Made by a program: the position numbers and the translations under genes. Below are positions 23,495 through 25,748 of a DNA stretch of 25,748 nucleotides, in pieces. The notes beneath the pieces are model-generated. The model was given only the letters and a program-made list of their open reading frames with translations. It did not search any database and was not told the origin of the DNA. The stretch lies in NCBI GenBank assembly GCA_035298965.1, contig DATGXO010000058.1, positions 1 through 25,748 on the forward strand. The letters run 5' to 3'. This stretch comes from CAJCBL01 sp035298965. GTDB taxonomy: Bacteria; Verrucomicrobiota; Verrucomicrobiia; Opitutales; Opitutaceae. Numbering within the stretch: position 1 is the first letter of the stretch; every line of letters begins with the position of its first letter.

Positions 23495-24190
23495 TCATCC
23501 CCACACGTTGTACTTCACGATCGCCCAGAGGGCGCGGAAGCCGTCGCGCCAGCCGATCTTTTTGCCCTCCTCGTACGTGCGGCCGTAGTAGCTGATGCCG
23601 ACTTCGTAGATCGGGACGCGGAGCTTGGCGACCTTGGCGGTGATCTCGGGCTCGAAGCCGAAGCGATTCTCCTCGATCTTGATCCTCGCGACCACCTCGC
23701 GGCGGAAGACCTTGTAGCAGGTTTCCATGTCCGTGAGGTTGAGGTTGGTGAACATGTTCGAGGTGAGCGTGAGGAAACGGTTGCCCATCATGTGCCAGAA
23801 GTAGACGACGCGGTGGGCGTCGCCGCCGGCGAAACGTGATCCGAAGACGACGTCGGCCTTGCCATCGATGATCGGTTTGAGGAGGCGCGGATACTCCTGC
23901 GGGTCGTACTCGAGGTCGGCGTCCTGGATGAGGACGATGTCACCCGTGGCGGCGGCGAAACCGGTGCGGAGCGCGGCGCCTTTGCCTTGGTTCTTCTCGT
24001 GGTAAACGATCTGGCCGACGAGCGGCGCGATCTCGGCGCGGAGCAGGTCGCGGGTGCCGTCCTTCGAGCAATCGTCGACGATCACGATCTCTTTCTCCAT
24101 CCCGCAGGTCGGGGCGGCGCGGACGGCGTCGACGATGCTGCGGATGGTTTTGGCTTCGTTGTAGCAGGGGATGACGACGGAGAGGCGCAT
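23495..24190 (-). CDS. GT2 family glycosyltransferase, DPM-like
   Basis: This is a 231-residue protein of the dolichol-phosphate-mannose-synthase-like GT2 group. Intact sites are VVIPCYNEAKTI (5-16), D39-D40-C41-S42, the metal-binding D90-A91-D92 in LIQDADLEYDP, FGSRFAGG (116-123), and the DMETCYKVFRREV segment (154-166). No C-terminal membrane helix is present, so it is the short soluble form. It would move a sugar from a nucleotide donor to polyprenyl phosphate, making donors for membrane (GT-C) enzymes. That would fit the candidate GT-C proteins in this window, but the link is inference. The ATG at 24190 begins the homologous core; upstream residues in the same frame look non-coding. It diverges from the sigma-factor gene across a 197-base gap. 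Confidence 0.9.
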   Translation of the reverse strand: MRLSVVIPCYNEAKTIRSIVDAVRAAPTCGMEKEIVIVDDCSKDGTRDLLRAEIAPLVGQIVYHEKNQGKGAALRTGFAAATGDIVLIQDADLEYDPQEYPRLLKPIIDGKADVVFGSRFAGGDAHRVVYFWHMMGNRFLTLTSNMFTNLNLTDMETCYKVFRREVVARIKIEENRFGFEPEITAKVAKLRVPIYEVGISYYGRTYEEGKKIGWRDGFRALWAIVKYNVWG

Positions 24191-24387
24191 GCGCGTTTTC
24201 GAGAAGTGCCGGCCACGAAAGCATGAAACGGCGGCGGGCGGAAGACGGAAGGTGGGCGCGAGGGGCGAGTGGCAAAAGGGGAGAGGCGAGCGGCCGGCCG
24301 GACGGCGTTCCGGAGGCGATCTGCAAATTCTGGTTTCGCGACGCGGCGTGATTTCTGCGACTTTCCCCGCGCTGCCGTGTTCTCGTC

Positions 24388-24981
24388 GTGAACGAATCTC
24401 CATCCAGTGCCGCCGCCGGAATGAGCGACCACGCCGCTTTCACGACTTTTATGCGCAGCTATCAGGACATGGTTTACACCACTGCCATCCGCCTGCTCGG
24501 CAACCAAGCCGCGGCCGAGGATGTCTCGCAAGAGGTGTTCCTGCGCGCCTACGAGCACTTCGACGATCTCCGCGACGGCACCGGCGCCGGCGGCTGGCTG
24601 AAGACCGTCAGCACCAACCTCAGCCTCAACCACCTCCAACGCTACCGGAAGCGCTGGAGCTTCTTCTCCGAACTCCTCCATCGCGACGACTCCGGCGAGG
24701 CCGACGAGACCCCGATCGATTTCCCGGCGGGCGACGATTTCTTCGCCGATTTCGACGCCGCTGACCGCCGCGCCTGGGTCCAGCAGGCGCTGGCGAAACT
24801 GCCCGACAAACAACGCGTGCCGCTCGTACTCTACCACTTCGAGGACCTCTCCTACGAGCAGATCGCCGAACGTCTCGGCGTGTCGCTTGCCAAAGTGAAG
24901 ACCGACATCCTGCGCGCCCGCCAAGCGCTCGCGCAGCACCTCAACCGCGCCGCCGCCGAGCGCCGCGAACTCACGACCTGA
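24388..24981 (+). CDS. ECF-type RNA polymerase sigma factor
   Basis: This is a 197-residue sigma-70 family protein with only regions 2 and 4, as in ECF sigma factors. Region 2 runs from about 16 to 90 (MRSYQDMVYTTAIRLLGN, AAAEDVSQEVFLRAYEHFDD). Region 4 runs from about 126 to 188 (LPDKQRVPLVLYHFEDLSYEQIAERLGVSLAKVKTD in outline). An acidic linker (100-122) joins them. It directs core polymerase to a special promoter set, often in response to an envelope signal. The start is GTG 24388; an ATG at 24421 (MSDHAAF) would also serve. The next gene starts 39 bases after its stop and may encode the partner anti-sigma protein. Confidence 0.9.
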   Translation: MNESPSSAAAGMSDHAAFTTFMRSYQDMVYTTAIRLLGNQAAAEDVSQEVFLRAYEHFDDLRDGTGAGGWLKTVSTNLSLNHLQRYRKRWSFFSELLHRDDSGEADETPIDFPAGDDFFADFDAADRRAWVQQALAKLPDKQRVPLVLYHFEDLSYEQIAERLGVSLAKVKTDILRARQALAQHLNRAAAERRELTT

Positions 24982-25020
24982 TTTCCTCCCTCTTTCTCCG
25001 GCCCTTTTCCACGATCCGCC

Positions 25021-25491
25021 ATGCCCAACAAAGAACAACAACCGCTCGAGGCCTTCGTCCACCGTGCGCTGCGGGAGCTCCCACCCGAGCGCGCGCCCGT
25101 CGATCTCGAGGCTCGCGTCTTCGCGGCGCTCGCGGCGCGGCGTCGCGTCTCACCGTGGCAAGCCGGCTGGCGCGCCTGGCCGGTCGTGCCGCGCACGGCG
25201 GTGCTCGCCGCCGCCGCCGCGACAGTGTTCGCGGTCGTCTGGCTCTCCTTCGCCGGCCTGCATGCCTTCGAGAGCTTCTCGTGGTCCGCTTGGATCGACG
25301 CGCATGCGCCGGGGCTCGCGAGGCTCGGCACGGTGGCCGCCGCGCTCGGCGATGCGCTCGCCCTCTGTTTCCGCAAGTTTCAACCCTGGATCCTGAGCGC
25401 CGCAGCGCTGGCGGCGCTCGCGTACGCCACGTTGCTGTCCGTCGGTTCCAGCCTCTACCGCCGTCTCGTCGCGACCCACTCAACGACATGA
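25021..25491 (+). CDS. Small membrane protein, possible anti-sigma factor
   Basis: This is a 156-residue protein with a cytosolic N-terminus of about 55 residues (LEAFVHRALRELPPERAP is the clearest segment), then two membrane helices at about 58-80 and 122-146. Its position directly after an ECF sigma gene, and the helical cytosolic head, suggest an anti-sigma factor that holds the sigma at the membrane. The zinc-binding H-x3-C-x2-C motif of ZAS anti-sigmas is absent, so the assignment is by position only. The stop overlaps the ATG of the next gene (ATGA, 25488-25491). Confidence 0.7.
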   Translation: MPNKEQQPLEAFVHRALRELPPERAPVDLEARVFAALAARRRVSPWQAGWRAWPVVPRTAVLAAAAATVFAVVWLSFAGLHAFESFSWSAWIDAHAPGLARLGTVAAALGDALALCFRKFQPWILSAAALAALAYATLLSVGSSLYRRLVATHSTT

Positions 25492-25748
25492 AAAACTGTT
25501 TCGTCTCAACAACCCTTCGCCATTGCCGCGCCGGTGCCGCTCTCGCCGGCTTGCTCGCGGCGCTGTTCGTCGCAGCGGAGGAGTCGGGCGTAAAACCCGA
25601 TCTACCGAATGAGCCCGCGCGTGCCGAAGAACCGGCGACGCCGCAGCCGGCCGCAGAGGAGTCGGGCGTGAAGTCCGACCTGCAGGGCGCCGCGGTCGCA
25701 CCCGCGGAGGAGCTCTCTTCGGCCCCGGCGACGCCCGCTGCCGAAGCC
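25488..25748 (+). CDS. Secreted Ala/Pro/Glu-rich protein, N-terminal part (cut by window edge)
   Basis: The first 87 codons of a gene that runs out of the window. A hydrophobic stretch at about 15-30 (AGAALAGLLAALFVAA) after a basic start looks like a signal peptide. The following region is low-complexity, rich in A, P and E, and contains the repeat EESGVKPDL (31-39) and EESGVKSDL (57-65). These peptides come from DNA that resembles the intergenic palindrome at 22511-22529. The gene overlaps the preceding stop (ATGA) and so belongs to the sigma-factor operon. No domain is recognisable in the part visible. Confidence 0.65.
   Translation, partial: MKNCFVSTTLRHCRAGAALAGLLAALFVAAEESGVKPDLPNEPARAEEPATPQPAAEESGVKSDLQGAAVAPAEELSSAPATPAAEA
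25575..25681 (+). repeat. Two 29-bp palindromic repeats inside a coding sequence
   Basis: Copies at 25575-25603 and 25653-25681 match in 24 of 29 bases and lie in the same reading frame, 78 bases apart. The second forms GTCGGGC-GTGAA-GTCCGAC, the same loop as the intergenic palindrome at 22511-22529 with paired changes in the stem. Confidence 0.7.

Overview
This is a GC-rich bacterial window of about 25.7 kb, dominated by a cell-surface polysaccharide (O-antigen or exopolysaccharide) locus. The organism is inferred, not proven, to be a verrucomicrobial (Opitutaceae-like) bacterium. The grounds are a short prepilin-type protein beginning MRIPNTRGFTLVEIM, intergenic palindromic repeats of the kind common in those genomes, few clear Shine-Dalgarno sites, and many GTG/TTG starts at 4-base gene overlaps.

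Layout, left to right. (1) 1-1202: a minus-strand prepilin gene (304-687) with an intrinsic terminator, then a gene-free divergent region. (2) 1203-3200: a large multi-span membrane protein of unknown function carrying a WxDQW...NEHR...WGFQSQ signature, followed by a strong terminator. (3) 3434-9337: a tightly packed plus-strand run of DegT-type sugar aminotransferase (VioA-like), WbqC-family protein, sugar N-formyltransferase, Wzx-type flippase, zinc-ribbon methyltransferase and GT2 glycosyltransferase. Most junctions here are GTGA or TTGA overlaps. (4) 9334-10410: one GT2 gene on the minus strand, sharing a CTAG double stop with its neighbour. (5) 10494-14734: three GT4 glycosyltransferases, the first two clear tandem paralogues, then a GT2 of the polyprenol-phosphate-sugar-synthase type. 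(6) 21416-14847, minus strand: a four-gene operon joined by three ATGA overlaps. It encodes a polyprenyl-phosphate sugar-1-phosphate transferase, a second WDQW/NEHR membrane protein, an O-antigen ligase/Wzy-type protein with a long C-terminal region, and a further multi-span membrane protein. (7) 21417-23494: repeat-rich DNA around a frameshifted methyltransferase gene. (8) 23495-25748: a DPM-like GT2 (minus), then a plus-strand ECF sigma factor, a small two-span membrane protein (possible anti-sigma) and the start of a secreted Ala/Pro/Glu-rich protein cut by the window edge.

How the genes fit together (inference from families): the sugar transferase primes undecaprenyl phosphate. The aminotransferase and formyltransferase make a nucleotide-linked N-formylamino sugar, plausibly dTDP-Qui4NFo. 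The GT2 and GT4 enzymes extend the repeat unit, the flippase moves it across the membrane, and the Wzy/ligase-type protein polymerises or ligates it. The two WDQW proteins and the 395-residue membrane protein are candidate GT-C-like enzymes that would act on the periplasmic side. No Wza/Wzc/Wzz export or chain-length genes and no RmlA/RmlB genes are present, so the locus depends on genes elsewhere.

Most interesting for follow-up: the paralogous WDQW/NEHR family that brackets the locus, the palindromic repeat that appears both between genes and inside a reading frame, the repeat island at 22.5-23.3 kb, and the frameshifted methyltransferase.
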